Positions 8,103 through 18,404 of a DNA stretch of 64,000 nt are shown here, in pieces. The position numbers and the translations under genes were made by a program. The stretch is from Salibacterium halotolerans. Lineage in GTDB: Bacteria; Bacillota; Bacilli; Bacillales; Marinococcaceae. The stretch covers positions 62,001 through 126,000 of the forward strand of contig NZ_FOXD01000003.1 in NCBI RefSeq assembly GCF_900115625.1. Reading direction: 5' to 3'. The notes beneath the pieces are model-generated. The model had not been told where the DNA came from, searched no databases, and saw only the letters and a list, made by a program, of their open reading frames with translations. Position 1 is the stretch's first letter. Each line of letters starts with the position of its first letter.

Positions 8103-9398
8103 GTGAACGGAGAACAATGGAATCTGGAAACAAAAGCAGTCCATGCCGGCCAGGAAGCAGACCCAACAACCCATGCACGGGCGGTGCCGATTTATCAGAC
8201 GACCTCTTATGAATTCAAAGACACCGACCAGGCGGCCAATTTGTTTTCCCTGTCGGAGTTCGGGAATATTTATACAAGAATCATGAATCCCACCCAGGAC
8301 GTGTTTGAAAAACGGATGGCTGAGCTCGAAGGCGGCGTCGGGGCTCTTGCGGCTGCCAGCGGAAGTTCCGCTATCCAGCTCGCAGTGCTCAATATCTGCG
8401 GAGCAGGAGATGAAATAGTCGCCTCCAGCGGACTCTACGGCGGCACGTACAATATGTTTGTACATACCCTGCCCAAGTTCGGAATAACCGTTCATCTTGT
8501 GGATGGCACCAAGCCTGAAGCGTTTGCCGAAAAAATCAATGATAAGACAAAACTCGTCTTCGGCGAAATGATCGGCAACCCGAACGGGGAAGTGTTTGAT
8601 ATTAAAGCAGCAGCAGATGTCGCCCATTCCCATGACCTTCCTTTGATCGTGGACGCAACGGTTGTTACCCCTGCCCTCTGCCGTCCGTTTGATTACGGAG
8701 CTGATATCGTTGTACATTCGGCAACGAAATTTATCGGAGGCCATGGAACGACGCTTGGAGGTGTGATTGTAGACAGCGGACAGTTCAACTGGAACAACGG
8801 TAAGTTTCCGGAACTGAGCGAACCCGATCCAAGTTATCACGGTGTTGTGTATACCGAAGCTGTGGGAGAATCAGCGTACATTATTAAAGCACGTGTACAG
8901 TTGATGCGCGATCTCGGACCGGCGCTTGCGCCGATGAATTCTTTTCTGCTTCTGCAGGGGTTGGAGACGCTTCACCTGCGCATGGAACGCCACTGTGAAA
9001 ACGCGGAGAAAATCGTTCATTATCTTGAAAACAGTCCTCACGTGGAGTGGGTGAACTACCCGGGGCAGCCGTCTCATCCAACGTTTGACAAAGCGGAAAA
9101 ATACCTTCCTAAAGGTAAAGGCGCCATTCTTACATTCGGCATTAAAGGAGGAGTAGAAGAAGGGAAGGCCTTTATCAACGCCTGCCGTCTTCTTTCCCAC
9201 GTGGCCAACATCGGGGACGCCAAGACGCTGGTCATTCATCCGGGAAGCACCACCCACCAGCAGCTGACCGAAGAAGACCAGAAAGCAGCCGGTCTTAGTC
9301 CGGATCTCATCCGGATTTCAGCCGGTATAGAGCATGCTGACGATATTATCGCAGATATTGAGCAGGCACTGGAAACAAGCCAGCAGAACAGGACGTGA
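8103..9398 (+). CDS. metY: O-acetylhomoserine aminocarboxypropyltransferase (sulfhydrylase), PLP enzyme
   Basis: 431 residues. Cys/Met metabolism PLP enzyme of the MetY type: N-terminal [23 protein letters not shown]-phosphate contact near GSSAIQLA, and the Schiff-base lysine in [16 protein letters not shown] near 203-218. The length is right for MetY and longer than cystathionine gamma-synthases. It makes homocysteine from O-acetylhomoserine and sulfide. GTG 8103 has AAAGGGG 8 bases upstream. It occupies the comEB position between comEA and comEC and overlaps comEC by GTGA. No S-box or T-box is visible in the 73 bases upstream. Confidence 0.93.
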   Translation: MNGEQWNLETKAVHAGQEADPTTHARAVPIYQTTSYEFKDTDQAANLFSLSEFGNIYTRIMNPTQDVFEKRMAELEGGVGALAAASGSSAIQLAVLNICGAGDEIVASSGLYGGTYNMFVHTLPKFGITVHLVDGTKPEAFAEKINDKTKLVFGEMIGNPNGEVFDIKAAADVAHSHDLPLIVDATVVTPALCRPFDYGADIVVHSATKFIGGHGTTLGGVIVDSGQFNWNNGKFPELSEPDPSYHGVVYTEAVGESAYIIKARVQLMRDLGPALAPMNSFLLLQGLETLHLRMERHCENAEKIVHYLENSPHVEWVNYPGQPSHPTFDKAEKYLPKGKGAILTFGIKGGVEEGKAFINACRLLSHVANIGDAKTLVIHPGSTTHQQLTEEDQKAAGLSPDLIRISAGIEHADDIIADIEQALETSQQNRT

Positions 9399-11728
9399 AA
9401 AACGATACCGTGTGGTTTGTACTGAGTGGTGCAGCCGCCGTCCACCTCATCGTTTCACAAGAAATATGGGTGCTTGGAGCGGCGGCGTGCCCGCTCGTTC
9501 TTCTACTGGCAAGAAAGCGCGCTCTGCCGGCTGTTTTGCTGCTGCTTTTGTTCCTGCTGTTTTCCCTTCGAACGGTATGGGCGGAACATGCTCATGAGTC
9601 CTCTTTAATGGGAAAAGAATCCGTCATTCAGGGAACAATAGAAGAGGGACCGCACCGCGACGGCAGTCTTGTCCGCTATACACTTCAGATGATTAACCGC
9701 GAGAGAGTCCAGGTTCGTCTGATGCTTCAGGAGAAAACCGAAATACCTGTCTCTGCCGCGTACTCTCCAGGGCGTATATGTTCCATCCAGGGAACACTGC
9801 GCCGCCCTTCCAAAGCTTCCAACTTTCACGCGTTTGATTACCGGCAGTATTTAAAACAACAGCACACCTACTGGGAGATGAAAGTTGACTCTGTTAAAGA
9901 CATTCGCTGCAGCGGGAGCAGTCGTACTCCTCCCCATGTATTAAAGACATGGCGGTATGACGGTATTCAGCATATTGATACGGTATTTCCGCAATCTTTG
10001 AGAGGTATCGCTGCGGCGCTTTTATTCGGGGAAAGGCATCTCTTGGACGCAGATACAGAAACCGATTATCAATCGCTTGGATTAATCCATCTTCTCGCCG
10101 TTTCCGGTCTTCATGTCGGTCTTCTTTCGGCGATGCTCTATTTTCTGCTGCTTAAAGCCGGTATGACAAGGGAGAAAGCGGAATGGATTCTGCTTATACT
10201 GCTTCCTATTTACGCTGTATCGGCCGGCGCCGCTCCGTCTGTCCTGCGTGCCGTCAGCATGGTATCGGCGTTTATTATCTGGAACAAAACAGGAAGAAAA
10301 CGAATCGATCCTTTTTTCGTCCTCTGTTTTGCAGCGCTTCTTTTCTTATGGATCCATCCTTACTACCTCTATCATATCGGCTTTCAGTTGTCCTTTCTAA
10401 TCAGTGCTTCTCTCCTTCTCTCCAGAACCATCCTGAGTCAAAAAAGTAAATGGAAAGCAGCTGTTTATGTGAGCGTTATTGCACAATGTGCCGGTCTTCC
10501 CATTATTTTGTATCATTTTTTTGAGTTTTCGTTTCTCAGTATTTTGCTCAACCTGGTATTCGTCCCCTTTATTTCTGTCATTGTTCTTCCGGGTGTTATC
10601 CTATTGTTTGTCCTCTCCTTTTTGAATACGTCTTTGTTTTCGGTGGCGGTGGTTCCATTAGAGGTATCCGTTTCGATGGTCCATCAGCTGCTTGCAGACG
10701 TCGGAAGCTGGAATGTGTTTACGTATACGAGCGGAAAACCAGCCCTTGTTGTAACCGGCATGCTGGCGGCTGCTGTTTATTTCTTTTTCCTTCGTCTCGA
10801 AGAAAAAAGATCGTACCGAAGGCTTCTTCTTCCGGTTTTGTTCGTCGCTGGTATCCTTACGTTCCAGAAAGTGCTGCCATACATGGACAGTCAGGGCCGT
10901 GTCACGATGCTTGATGTCGGGCAGGGGGACAGTTTCCTTGTGGAACTTCCGTATCGCAGGGCTGTATACCTGATAGATACAGGAGGCGTGCCGGAGTTTC
11001 CAAAGGAAGAGTGGAAAAAACGGGAGGCGCCGTACGATCCCGGGGAAGATGTTGTCGTACCGTTTTTAAAGGCCGAGGGGATAACAAAGCTTGATAAATT
11101 GATTATTACGCATGGAGACATCGATCACTACGGGGGAGCCCGGGCAGTAATTGAAGATATGGAAGTAAAAGAAGTGCTGTACGGGAAGGGCGGGGATTTT
11201 AAAAAAGCGGAATCCGCGTTTTTACACGGCATATGGAAACGGGACATCCCTGTTGTGCCAGTGAAGCAGGGCATGGCCTGGGATGAAGCGGGAGGTTCGT
11301 TTCAGGTACTCGCGCCACACGGGGATGAACCGGCAGGCAACGAGCGTTCCATTGTGCTTCAGGCGGAGCTTGGGGACAGAAAGTGGCTGTTCACCGGTGA
11401 TATAGGACGGGAAGGGGAAGAAGAACTGCTTTCTGACTTTCCGGATATAGAAGCGGATATTCTGAAAGTCGGACACCATGGCAGCCGCACGTCCAGCTCC
11501 CCGTCCTTTATCGAAGAGCTGGGAATCAAAGCAGCTCTTATCTCCGCAGGACGCTGCAACCGATTCGGTCATCCCCATGAAGAAACACTGAAAACGCTGG
11601 AAACAGCAGGAGCACAGATTCACCAGACAGATGAAGCGGGGGCTGTGCAGATTTCGTTCACAAAAGATGGTATCCAATCGCTCCGTACGGCACTGCCGGC
11701 CGCTGAACCAAACTGTGAAGAAAGCTGA
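9395..11728 (+). CDS. comEC: competence DNA channel protein ComEC
   Basis: 777 residues. Three parts: an N-terminal membrane and OB-like region (about 1-180), the polytopic Competence domain (about 190-490, with [15 protein letters not shown] near 230-244), and a C-terminal metallo-beta-lactamase-like nuclease domain ([15 protein letters not shown] near 504-518, [11 protein letters not shown] near 569-579, [10 protein letters not shown] near 691-700). It forms the channel for single-stranded DNA uptake. Start GTG 9395 overlaps the metY stop, so translation is probably coupled. Confidence 0.95.
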   Translation: MKNDTVWFVLSGAAAVHLIVSQEIWVLGAAACPLVLLLARKRALPAVLLLLLFLLFSLRTVWAEHAHESSLMGKESVIQGTIEEGPHRDGSLVRYTLQMINRERVQVRLMLQEKTEIPVSAAYSPGRICSIQGTLRRPSKASNFHAFDYRQYLKQQHTYWEMKVDSVKDIRCSGSSRTPPHVLKTWRYDGIQHIDTVFPQSLRGIAAALLFGERHLLDADTETDYQSLGLIHLLAVSGLHVGLLSAMLYFLLLKAGMTREKAEWILLILLPIYAVSAGAAPSVLRAVSMVSAFIIWNKTGRKRIDPFFVLCFAALLFLWIHPYYLYHIGFQLSFLISASLLLSRTILSQKSKWKAAVYVSVIAQCAGLPIILYHFFEFSFLSILLNLVFVPFISVIVLPGVILLFVLSFLNTSLFSVAVVPLEVSVSMVHQLLADVGSWNVFTYTSGKPALVVTGMLAAAVYFFFLRLEEKRSYRRLLLPVLFVAGILTFQKVLPYMDSQGRVTMLDVGQGDSFLVELPYRRAVYLIDTGGVPEFPKEEWKKREAPYDPGEDVVVPFLKAEGITKLDKLIITHGDIDHYGGARAVIEDMEVKEVLYGKGGDFKKAESAFLHGIWKRDIPVVPVKQGMAWDEAGGSFQVLAPHGDEPAGNERSIVLQAELGDRKWLFTGDIGREGEEELLSDFPDIEADILKVGHHGSRTSSSPSFIEELGIKAALISAGRCNRFGHPHEETLKTLETAGAQIHQTDEAGAVQISFTKDGIQSLRTALPAAEPNCEES

Positions 11729-11751
11729 AAAGCAGCAGAATGCCGGAAAAG

Positions 11752-11785
11752 AAAAGCTGTCCCCGGATAGACGGGGCAGCTTTTC
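11752..11785. terminator. bidirectional terminator between comEC and yqzM
   Basis: Arms AAAAGCTGTCCCCG (11752-11765) and CGGGGCAGCTTTT (11772-11784) pair with one bulged T. The loop is 6 bases, with T-rich ends on both strands. It can serve comEC and the reverse-strand yqzM. Confidence 0.8.
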
Positions 11786-11856
11786 CTGCGGCGGAATATG
11801 AAGCGGGATATAGAGATCCGAGAGAGATCAATACGCACTTTTCGTTATTTTTCGTA

Positions 11857-11994
11857 TTAAAATCCACCTGCTGTTTCAATAACTGTAGCTATTACCATAA
11901 TTAAAGTGAAAAAAGCAAAAGGCACAACGAAACCGACGACAGAGTCGATCAGGTCATTACGTTTACTCTGTACGTCCCTTTCAAATTCATTCAT
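11857..11994 (-). CDS. yqzM: YqzM family small membrane protein
   Basis: 45 residues: MNEFERDVQSKRNDLIDSVV followed by one membrane segment (about 19-40). This matches YqzM, which sits between comEC and holA in B. subtilis. ATG 11994 has GGAGGG 8 bases upstream. A perfect TATAAT lies upstream on the reverse strand near 12033-12038, with only a weak -35. Function unknown. Confidence 0.88.
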   Translation of the reverse strand: MNEFERDVQSKRNDLIDSVVGFVVPFAFFTLIMVIATVIETAGGF

Positions 11995-12174
11995 GACCGA
12001 TTCCCTCCTTACGCATACACTTCTATTATTATTATAGGACAAGTACAGAAAAAAATCTATATCCGCTGTACGATTCAGTTGGGTCGGGGAAGGATGACCC
12101 TGCCGCAGCTGTAAACAGTTGTCACCTATAACCCGCATAGACATAGGATAAACTAAAAAATGAACCCCGGTTAT

Positions 12175-12252
12175 CGTTGATAAAAAGTTGTCCTAGGCCT
12201 TTTTATCAACGTTTATAATAAATGGAAAGTGCCATGCGTGCACTTTCCTTTT
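12175..12252. repeat. 13-base inverted repeat plus a second hairpin ahead of holA
   Basis: CGTTGATAAAAAG (12175-12187) and CTTTTTATCAACG (12199-12211) are perfect inverted arms around 11 bases containing CCTAGG. TATAAT follows at 12214-12219. A second hairpin, GGAAAGTGC (12224-12232) with GCACTTTCC (12240-12248) then TTTT, resembles a terminator. The function of either is unclear. The rest of the 332-base gap 11995-12326 shows nothing else I can name. Confidence 0.55.
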
Positions 12253-12326
12253 CCTTCCTTGTTGCGAAAAAAAACGAAGAAGCATAAGATGGAAAGAAAC
12301 GAACATTCTATAGGGGTGCTGCATGG

Positions 12327-13346
12327 ATGGACTACATTCCGCTGTTGAACGACATTGAAAATCAAAACATTGCGCCGCTTTACTTATTATATGGCACAGA
12401 GGCGTACTTCATAACGAATATTATCGAAAAAATAACGGCAAACACACTTGCCGAAGAAGAGCGGGACTTTAATCATTCCGTTTATGATATGAGGGAAGTC
12501 CCCGTAGAGACAGCTCTGGAAGAAGGAGAAACACTTCCCTTTTTTGGAGCGGGGCGGGTTGTTGTGCTGAAAAACTGCTATTTCTTAACAGGGTCAAAAG
12601 AGAAAGAAAAAGTGGACCATAACCTCTCCTATCTTGAAGAATACATCGACAACCCCCCGCAGGAAACCGTCATGATTTTCACCGCACCGTATGAGAAGCT
12701 TGATGAGCGGAAAAAAATTGTCAAAAAGCTGAAAAAGCAGGGAGTTTTTCTGCAGGCTTCTTCCTTCGATGAAAAAAATATGGATGAATGGATCGATCGC
12801 TTCTGCCAAACAAGAGATGTGTCCATAACATCCGGAGCGAAAGAGAAAATGATGCAGCTGGCCGGGAAAGATATGTTGATGCTCTCTTCAGAGATGGATA
12901 AACTGAATCTGTATGCCGGGGAGCAAAGGCAGATTACAGAAGAGATGGTGGAGGAACTGGTGCCGCGCAATCTCGAGGACAACGTGTTTGAATTGGTGGA
13001 CCATGTCGTGCACGGGCGGGCGGAGCATGCGTTTCGTATTTACTATGATCTGATGAAACAAAATGAAGAACCGATTAAGATCCTGACCCTTCTCGCCAGG
13101 CAGTTCCGAATGATTCTGCACGTGTCTCAATTAAAAAAGACGGGCTACTCCCGTCAGAAAATGGCGTCGAGACTTAAAGTACATCCTTATGCCGTGAAAG
13201 TGGCAGAGGAACAGAGCAGAACTTATACAGAGCCAAAGCTGAAAGAGGTGCTTCAGAGGCTGGCGGAAGCGGATGAACGGATAAAAACGGGGAAAATGGA
13301 CAAATACCTGCAGCTGGAACTCAGTATCGCCGGGCTGGCAGCATAA
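12327..13346 (+). CDS. holA: DNA polymerase III delta subunit
   Basis: 339 residues. Clamp-loader delta subunit, which opens the beta sliding clamp. N-terminal APLYLLYGTEAYFITNIIEK near 16-35, the DNA_pol3_delta pattern FFGAGRVVVLKNC near 73-85, and C-terminal EEPIKILTLLARQFR near 246-260 match the family (yqeN in B. subtilis). ATG 12327 has AGGGGTG 6-10 bases upstream. It ends at a bidirectional terminator facing rpsT. Confidence 0.94.
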   Translation: MDYIPLLNDIENQNIAPLYLLYGTEAYFITNIIEKITANTLAEEERDFNHSVYDMREVPVETALEEGETLPFFGAGRVVVLKNCYFLTGSKEKEKVDHNLSYLEEYIDNPPQETVMIFTAPYEKLDERKKIVKKLKKQGVFLQASSFDEKNMDEWIDRFCQTRDVSITSGAKEKMMQLAGKDMLMLSSEMDKLNLYAGEQRQITEEMVEELVPRNLEDNVFELVDHVVHGRAEHAFRIYYDLMKQNEEPIKILTLLARQFRMILHVSQLKKTGYSRQKMASRLKVHPYAVKVAEEQSRTYTEPKLKEVLQRLAEADERIKTGKMDKYLQLELSIAGLAA

Positions 13347-13347
13347 A

Positions 13348-13374
13348 AAAACGACTCTGCAGAGGAGTCGTTTT
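13348..13374. terminator. bidirectional terminator between holA and rpsT
   Basis: Arms AAAACGACTC (13348-13357) and GAGTCGTTTT (13365-13374), 7-base loop, A/T-runs on both sides. It ends holA on + and rpsT on -. Confidence 0.9.
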
Positions 13375-13379
13375 CTTTA

Positions 13380-13646
13380 TTACTGCGCGATTTCGTTGAA
13401 ACGCTGGTTCATTTTTGACTTGGCTCTTGCGGCTGTGTTCTTATGAATGATCTTTTTGTCCGCAGCTTTGTCCACTTTTTTCGTAGCCAGCGAAAGAAGT
13501 TCTTTGGCACCTTCTACGTCCCTGTTGTCCGCCTTCTTGTTGAATTCCTTGATGGCACTGCGCATAGCTGACTTAAAGGCATGCTGTTTGACACGCTGTG
13601 ATTCATTAACAATCACACGTTTTTTCGCTTGTTTAATGTTCGGCAT
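13380..13646 (-). CDS. rpsT: 30S ribosomal protein bS20
   Basis: 88 residues starting MPNIKQAKKRVIVNESQRVK, very basic and helical, the expected length for S20. It binds the 5' domain of 16S rRNA. ATG 13646 has GGGAGGTG upstream; the longer reading to 13748 has no family similarity. Orientation opposite to its neighbours is conserved in Bacillus. Its sigma-A promoter lies at 13708-13736. Confidence 0.97.
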   Translation of the reverse strand: MPNIKQAKKRVIVNESQRVKQHAFKSAMRSAIKEFNKKADNRDVEGAKELLSLATKKVDKAADKKIIHKNTAARAKSKMNQRFNEIAQ

Positions 13647-13707
13647 GATGTCACCTCCCTTGTTTTGTTCCATTTTGCGATTTCTGCAGAGAATGAAACA
13701 CAAAGGG

Positions 13708-13736
13708 ATTCTATCAAAAAACAGATAGACGTGCAA
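13708..13736 (-). promoter_or_regulatory. sigma-A promoter of rpsT
   Basis: Reverse strand TTGCAC (13731-13736), 17 bases, TAGAAT (13708-13713). Its -35 lies 2 bases from the -35 of the divergent gpr promoter. Confidence 0.75.
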
Positions 13737-13738
13737 GA

Positions 13739-13768
13739 CGAATAACAAGCTGATTTAGGTACATACTA
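13739..13768 (+). promoter_or_regulatory. sigma-G/F-type forespore promoter of gpr
   Basis: CGAATA (13739-13744), 17 bases, CATACTA (13762-13768). This is a strong match to the forespore sigma-G consensus (TGAATA, 17-18, CATACTA) and sits where gpr needs it, 42 bases before the start. Confidence 0.8.
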
Positions 13769-13810
13769 CATAACAAGGAGTCAGCATGATAGGGAAAGCA
13801 GGTGGATGAG

Positions 13811-14920
13811 ATGGAACTGGATATGTCTTCGTACAATGTGCGCACGGATTTGGCAGTGGAAGAAAAAGAACTGCTGGAAGAACGGGAGCTGCAGCGCACT
13901 TCCAAACAAGACGTTGATACCGGTATCCGGGTTCACGAAAAAGAAGAAGACGGCGTTACGATTACGAAAGTGACGATTACCGAAACAGGTGCAGAAAACA
14001 CAGGCAAAGAAGCAGGAGAGTATTTGACCTTTGAAGCGCAGGGGGTCCGCAAACAGGATACGAAGCTGCAGCAGGCTATGGAAGCTGTACTGGCCCGGGA
14101 ATTTGCGCACTTTTTAAAAAGGCTCGGCATCAAAAAGGAATCTTCCTGCTTGATTACAGGCCTTGGTAATTGGAATGTTACCCCGGATGCTCTCGGTCCT
14201 ATGGTTGTAGACAAGCTTGTTATTACCCGCCATCTTTTCAAGGAAGCGCCGGAGCAGGTGGAAAATGGTTTTCGTCCGGTCAGCGCTTTTTCTCCTGGTG
14301 TAATGGGACTTACCGGGGTGGAAACAAGTGAGCTTATTTCGGCAGCGGTGGAGAAAACCAAACCGGATTTTGTCATAGCCATCGACGCCCTTGCTTCGCG
14401 TTCCATAGAACGGGTGAATACAACTATTCAGATGTCGGATACCGGCATTCATCCCGGTTCGGGTGTTGGCAATCAAAGACGCGAGTTAAGCAGGAGAACG
14501 CTTGGCATTCCGGTCATTGCGATCGGTATACCGACCGTCGTGGATGCGGTGACCATCACGAGCGACACTATCGATTTTATGCTGAAGCACCTCGGCAGGG
14601 AGATGAAAGAAAAAGACGCGCCGGGGGATGCACTGGCGCCTGCTGGTATGGTCTTTGGAGAAAGAAAAGAACTTCACGACGAAGACCTCCCCGCTGACGA
14701 CGAACGCCGGGCTGTGTTTGGTATGGTAGGCGGGCTGAAAGAACAGGAGAAAAGGCAGCTTATTCAGGAAGTTCTCGCTCCGCTGGGTCACAACCTCATG
14801 GTCACCCCGAAAGAAGTCGATGTATTCATGGACAACATGGCCAACGTCGTCGCTGAAGGGCTGAACGCCGCCCTGCACGAAAGCATTTCCCAGGAAAGCA
14901 CCGGAACATATACAAAATAA
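13811..14920 (+). CDS. gpr: germination protease GPR (spore protease)
   Basis: 369 residues. Aspartic-like protease that degrades small acid-soluble spore proteins during germination. It is made in the forespore as a zymogen that self-cleaves near its N-terminus, probably around the conserved RTDLAVE at residues 11-17. Conserved blocks [14 protein letters not shown] near 117-130, [20 protein letters not shown] near 194-213 and the C-terminal [12 protein letters not shown] are present. ATG 13811 was chosen over GTG 13802 because it sits after AGGTGG and aligns with the family start. Confidence 0.95.
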   Translation: MELDMSSYNVRTDLAVEEKELLEERELQRTSKQDVDTGIRVHEKEEDGVTITKVTITETGAENTGKEAGEYLTFEAQGVRKQDTKLQQAMEAVLAREFAHFLKRLGIKKESSCLITGLGNWNVTPDALGPMVVDKLVITRHLFKEAPEQVENGFRPVSAFSPGVMGLTGVETSELISAAVEKTKPDFVIAIDALASRSIERVNTTIQMSDTGIHPGSGVGNQRRELSRRTLGIPVIAIGIPTVVDAVTITSDTIDFMLKHLGREMKEKDAPGDALAPAGMVFGERKELHDEDLPADDERRAVFGMVGGLKEQEKRQLIQEVLAPLGHNLMVTPKEVDVFMDNMANVVAEGLNAALHESISQESTGTYTK

Positions 14921-14934
14921 AAAAATCTGGATGC

Positions 14935-14966
14935 AGCTGTCTTCCATAGAAGGCAGCTTTTTCTTT
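14935..14966 (+). terminator. rho-independent terminator after gpr
   Basis: AGCTGTCTTC (14935-14944) pairs with GAAGGCAGCT (14949-14958), including one G-T pair, loop CATA, followed by TTTTCTTTC. Confidence 0.8.
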
Positions 14967-15027
14967 CGTAATCCCCCGTTCTAATCTATCAGCTTTTTCT
15001 CATAGAGTAGAACAGGGAGGGAGCAGT

Positions 15028-16173
15028 ATGTGGAACGAGGCAAACCGAAATGAGAAACGTAGTATAGGGACGAGCATCCGGAAATGGGCGGCAGGCATGG
15101 CGGGCGGACTGTTGTTTATGCTGTTTTTTATCACCATCCTCACATCCGGGGGACAGGATAATCTATTCTCTTCCAAAAAACTTCATGCGTGGAGCTCGGA
15201 GATTCAGCAAAATCTTCTTTTGCCAGCCTTTGTGTTTGAGAACCATTACTTTGAAAGTGCTGTTCCCGATGAAGAAGAAAGCAGACCGGTGCCGACCCTG
15301 ATGTTTGAATTCTTGACGAGACTGGACTTTCATGAGCCGCGGACGATGCTTGGTATGGAAATACCGGGTTTCGCCCTGTTTGATGGAAATATTGTAGTAG
15401 CAGGAGAGGGAACGGATTTTACTACGATGCCGATAGAATCCGCGCCGCCTATGGAAGTGTTGATGAAAGAAAGAGAGGCGGCTGATGATAGACTTCAGGT
15501 GCTCGATACACAGGAAGAAACAGAAAACAATGACGCATCCGGCCCCGCTGTTGCCCACATTGTTCACTCCCACAGCCGTGAGTCGTATTACCCGGAGCTT
15601 GAGGAAGGGGCGGACAGCGCTTTTCATCAAGATGTGAACATTACCATGGTAGGAAAGCGTCTTGGAAAGGAACTAGAAGAAAGAGGGGTCCAGACGTTTG
15701 TGGACACAACCGATATAACACAAAGACTGCATCAAAAGGGATGGACGTTTCCGAGATCGTACGACGTATCCCGCACGGTCATTCAGAATGATAGAAAAGA
15801 ACATCCGGAGCTGGAAATGTTTTTTGATCTGCACCGTGATTCCCAGCCGCGCGACATTACCACCGTAACCATAAACCAAGAGACAATGGCGAAGACGTTT
15901 TTCGTCATCGGAGAGAATCACCCTGACTATGAAAAAAATCTGGCCATGGCAAAAGATTTGAACAGGAGACTGGAAGCCTCTTATCCGGGACTTAGCAGAG
16001 GGGTGCTGACAAAAGGCGGGGGCGGTGTAAACGGACGGTATAATCAGGACCTTTCCAAGCAGTCTGTTCTCATTGAAATCGGCGGCGTTGAAAACACCCT
16101 CGAAGAAACGTACCGTACGACGGAGGCACTGGCGGAAGTGATCAGCTCCTATCATAAAGACACAAACAAATGA
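15028..16173 (+). CDS. spoIIP: stage II sporulation protein P, cell-wall amidase/endopeptidase
   Basis: 381 residues. Membrane anchor near 21-43, a linker, then the SpoIIP hydrolase domain with HIVHSHSRESYYPEL near 185-199 (zinc/catalytic histidine), FFDLHRDSQPRD near 271-282 and VLIEIGGVENT near 348-358. With SpoIID and SpoIIM it thins septal peptidoglycan to drive engulfment. GGGAGG precedes the ATG. Downstream of gpr as in B. subtilis but behind a terminator, so it probably has its own promoter, which I could not assign. Confidence 0.95.
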   Translation: MWNEANRNEKRSIGTSIRKWAAGMAGGLLFMLFFITILTSGGQDNLFSSKKLHAWSSEIQQNLLLPAFVFENHYFESAVPDEEESRPVPTLMFEFLTRLDFHEPRTMLGMEIPGFALFDGNIVVAGEGTDFTTMPIESAPPMEVLMKEREAADDRLQVLDTQEETENNDASGPAVAHIVHSHSRESYYPELEEGADSAFHQDVNITMVGKRLGKELEERGVQTFVDTTDITQRLHQKGWTFPRSYDVSRTVIQNDRKEHPELEMFFDLHRDSQPRDITTVTINQETMAKTFFVIGENHPDYEKNLAMAKDLNRRLEASYPGLSRGVLTKGGGGVNGRYNQDLSKQSVLIEIGGVENTLEETYRTTEALAEVISSYHKDTNK

Positions 16174-16187
16174 AAGGGTGGCGCGTG

Positions 16188-16478
16188 ATGCGGATACTGA
16201 CCATAATGCTGGCAGCAGCGGTATTTTTTCTTGTTGGGATGATGACAGGCATACATGTTTCCGAGCAGTACGAGCAGCCGCAGAACAGGCCTTCTTCCTC
16301 TGAATTTGAGCAAAAAGACACCGCGGCGGAAGTGGGTCAGAAAGGATCAGATACCACAGCAGAAATGCTTGAACAGCAGAAACGTCTGAAAGAGAAGCAG
16401 GAAATCAATGTCTTTTCCGACATCGGAAAAAGCCTGGATGTATTTGCGCCTGCTTCCGAGCCTTCCCGGGAATATTGA
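16188..16478 (+). CDS. yqxA: YqxA family protein (DUF3679)
   Basis: 96 residues: one membrane segment near 2-20 (ILTIMLAAAVFFLVGMMTG), then a glutamine- and glutamate-rich outside or spacer region. Position between spoIIP and lepA and overall form match B. subtilis YqxA. ATG 16188 has AAAGGG about 10 bases upstream; ATG 16170, overlapping the spoIIP stop, is the alternative. Function unknown. Confidence 0.75.
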   Translation: MRILTIMLAAAVFFLVGMMTGIHVSEQYEQPQNRPSSSEFEQKDTAAEVGQKGSDTTAEMLEQQKRLKEKQEINVFSDIGKSLDVFAPASEPSREY

Positions 16479-16503
16479 AGTGCAGGTTCCCTGTTGATAT
16501 AAT
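16475..16503 (+). promoter_or_regulatory. sigma-A promoter of lepA
   Basis: TTGAAG (16475-16480), 17 bases, TATAAT (16498-16503), 74 bases before lepA. The -35 overlaps the yqxA stop codon. A second TATAAT near 16553 lacks a well-spaced -35. Confidence 0.65.
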
Positions 16504-16577
16504 GAAAGTTAGTGTGAGTGAGCGGCAGCCTTTGATTGGAAAGGTGCAGTGTTATAATTAGCAGGAGTGATAATAGC

Positions 16578-18404
16578 ATGAGTGAGGAAAACAGAGAAAG
16601 CAGACAGAAAAACATCCGGAACTTTTCGATTATAGCCCATATCGACCACGGAAAATCAACGCTTGCGGATCGCATTCTCGAAACGACCCGTTCGCTGCCG
16701 GAACGCGAAATGAAAAATCAGATGCTTGACGCTATGGACCTGGAGCGGGAGCGCGGTATTACCATTAAACTCAATTCAGTCCACTTAAAGTATACCCATA
16801 CCGACGGGGAAGAGTATACGTTCCATCTTATAGATACACCGGGGCACGTCGACTTTTCCTATGAAGTGTCCCGCAGTCTGGCCGCCTGTGAGGGCGCACT
16901 TCTCGTTGTGGATGCCTCCCAGGGAATTGAAGCGCAGACGCTTGCGAACGTTTATCTGGCTGTGGATAACAATCTCGAAATTATACCTGTCATCAATAAA
17001 GTGGATCTGCCGAGTGCTGAACCGGAGCGGATCAAAAAAGAAATTGAAGATGTCATCGGGATCGATGCCTCCGATGCGGTATATGCCTCAGCCAAAAGCG
17101 GACTCGGAACAGATGAAGTATTAGCGCAGGTGATCGACAAAATACCGGCCCCTGCCGGAAAAAAGGAAAACCCGCTTCAGGCTCTGATTTTTGATTCGAT
17201 ATATGATACATACCGCGGGGTTATTTCCTATATCAGAATTGTGGAAGGCTCCATCCGTCCGGGTGACAAAATTAAAATGATGCAGACGGACAAAGAATTT
17301 GAAGTGGCCGAAGTCGGTGTATTCACTCCGAAACCGGTCGCAAGCAAAGAGTTGACCGTCGGTGATGTAGGCTTTTTAATCGCCAACATCAAAAACGTCA
17401 GTGATTCCAAAGTCGGCGATACCATTACGCATGTCAATCAGCCGGCGGCACAACCGCTTCCCGGCTATAAAACGATGAATCCAATGGTGTTCTGCGGCAT
17501 GCACCCGGTGGATGCGAGCGACTACAGCGCACTCCGGGATGCCTTGGAGCGGCTTGAGCTGAACGACAGTTCCCTGCAGTTTGAAGCTGAAAGCTCCCAG
17601 GCACTCGGCTTTGGTTTCCGGTGCGGCTTTTTAGGTCTTCTGCACATGGAAATCATTCAGGAAAGAATTGAAAGAGAATATGGCATCAGCCTGATTACGA
17701 CAGCGCCAAGCGTTATCTACCATGTGTATTTGACGGACGGAGAGCTTATCGAGATTGACAATCCTTCCAATATGCCGGATCAGCAGAAAATTGAGCTCGT
17801 CGAAGAGCCGTTTGTAAAGGCAACTGTTATGGTGCCGAATGATTTTGTCGGTGCCGTGATGGAACTCTGCCAGAAAAAACGCGGAGAGTTTACCGATATG
17901 CGCTATCTCGATGAAAACCGGGTGAATATCGTGTATTATCTCCCTCTTACCGAAATCGTGTATGACTTTTTCGATCAGTTGAAGTCCAATACGAAAGGGT
18001 ATGCTTCTTTTGAGTATGAGTTCACCGGCTACAGAGAATCCAACCTCGTGAAAATGGATATCCTGCTAAATGGAGAGCCGGTGGATGCTCTTTCTGTTAT
18101 TGTCCACCGGGATATGGCTTTTGAACGCGGCAAAGCGATTGTCGAAAAGCTGAAAGACCTGATTCCGCGTCAGCAGTTTGAAGTACCGGTGCAGGCAGCG
18201 ATCGGAAACAACATCATCGCCCGTTCTACCATTAAAGCGATGCGCAAAAACGTACTTTCCAAATGTTACGGCGGGGACGTCACGAGAAAACGTAAACTTC
18301 TTGAGAAACAGAAAGAAGGAAAACGCCGCATGAAGAGTGTAGGTAAAGTAGAAGTACCGCAGGAAGCGTTTATGTCTGTCCTGCGGATGGATGATGACCA
18401 ATGA
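16578..18404 (+). CDS. lepA: elongation factor 4 (LepA)
   Basis: 608 residues. Translational GTPase that acts on ribosomes under stress. G1 AHIDHGKST near 18-26, effector RGITIK near 60-65, DTPGH near 84-88, NKVD near 138-141. EF-G-like domains follow, with the LepA-specific C-terminal domain ending [17 protein letters not shown] near 587-603. ATG 16578 has GCAGGAG 8-9 bases upstream; a reading from 16536 has no family match. Its stop overlaps the hemW start (ATGA). Confidence 0.97.
   Translation: MSEENRESRQKNIRNFSIIAHIDHGKSTLADRILETTRSLPEREMKNQMLDAMDLERERGITIKLNSVHLKYTHTDGEEYTFHLIDTPGHVDFSYEVSRSLAACEGALLVVDASQGIEAQTLANVYLAVDNNLEIIPVINKVDLPSAEPERIKKEIEDVIGIDASDAVYASAKSGLGTDEVLAQVIDKIPAPAGKKENPLQALIFDSIYDTYRGVISYIRIVEGSIRPGDKIKMMQTDKEFEVAEVGVFTPKPVASKELTVGDVGFLIANIKNVSDSKVGDTITHVNQPAAQPLPGYKTMNPMVFCGMHPVDASDYSALRDALERLELNDSSLQFEAESSQALGFGFRCGFLGLLHMEIIQERIEREYGISLITTAPSVIYHVYLTDGELIEIDNPSNMPDQQKIELVEEPFVKATVMVPNDFVGAVMELCQKKRGEFTDMRYLDENRVNIVYYLPLTEIVYDFFDQLKSNTKGYASFEYEFTGYRESNLVKMDILLNGEPVDALSVIVHRDMAFERGKAIVEKLKDLIPRQQFEVPVQAAIGNNIIARSTIKAMRKNVLSKCYGGDVTRKRKLLEKQKEGKRRMKSVGKVEVPQEAFMSVLRMDDDQ

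Noticed and set aside
8046-8840. 264-codon open frame antisense to metY
   Set aside because: Covers conserved metY sequence on the other strand and shows no domain or ribosome site.
16551-16560. Second TATAAT before lepA
   Set aside because: The best -35 (TTGATT) is only 15 bases away; the pair at 16475-16503 has correct 17-base spacing.
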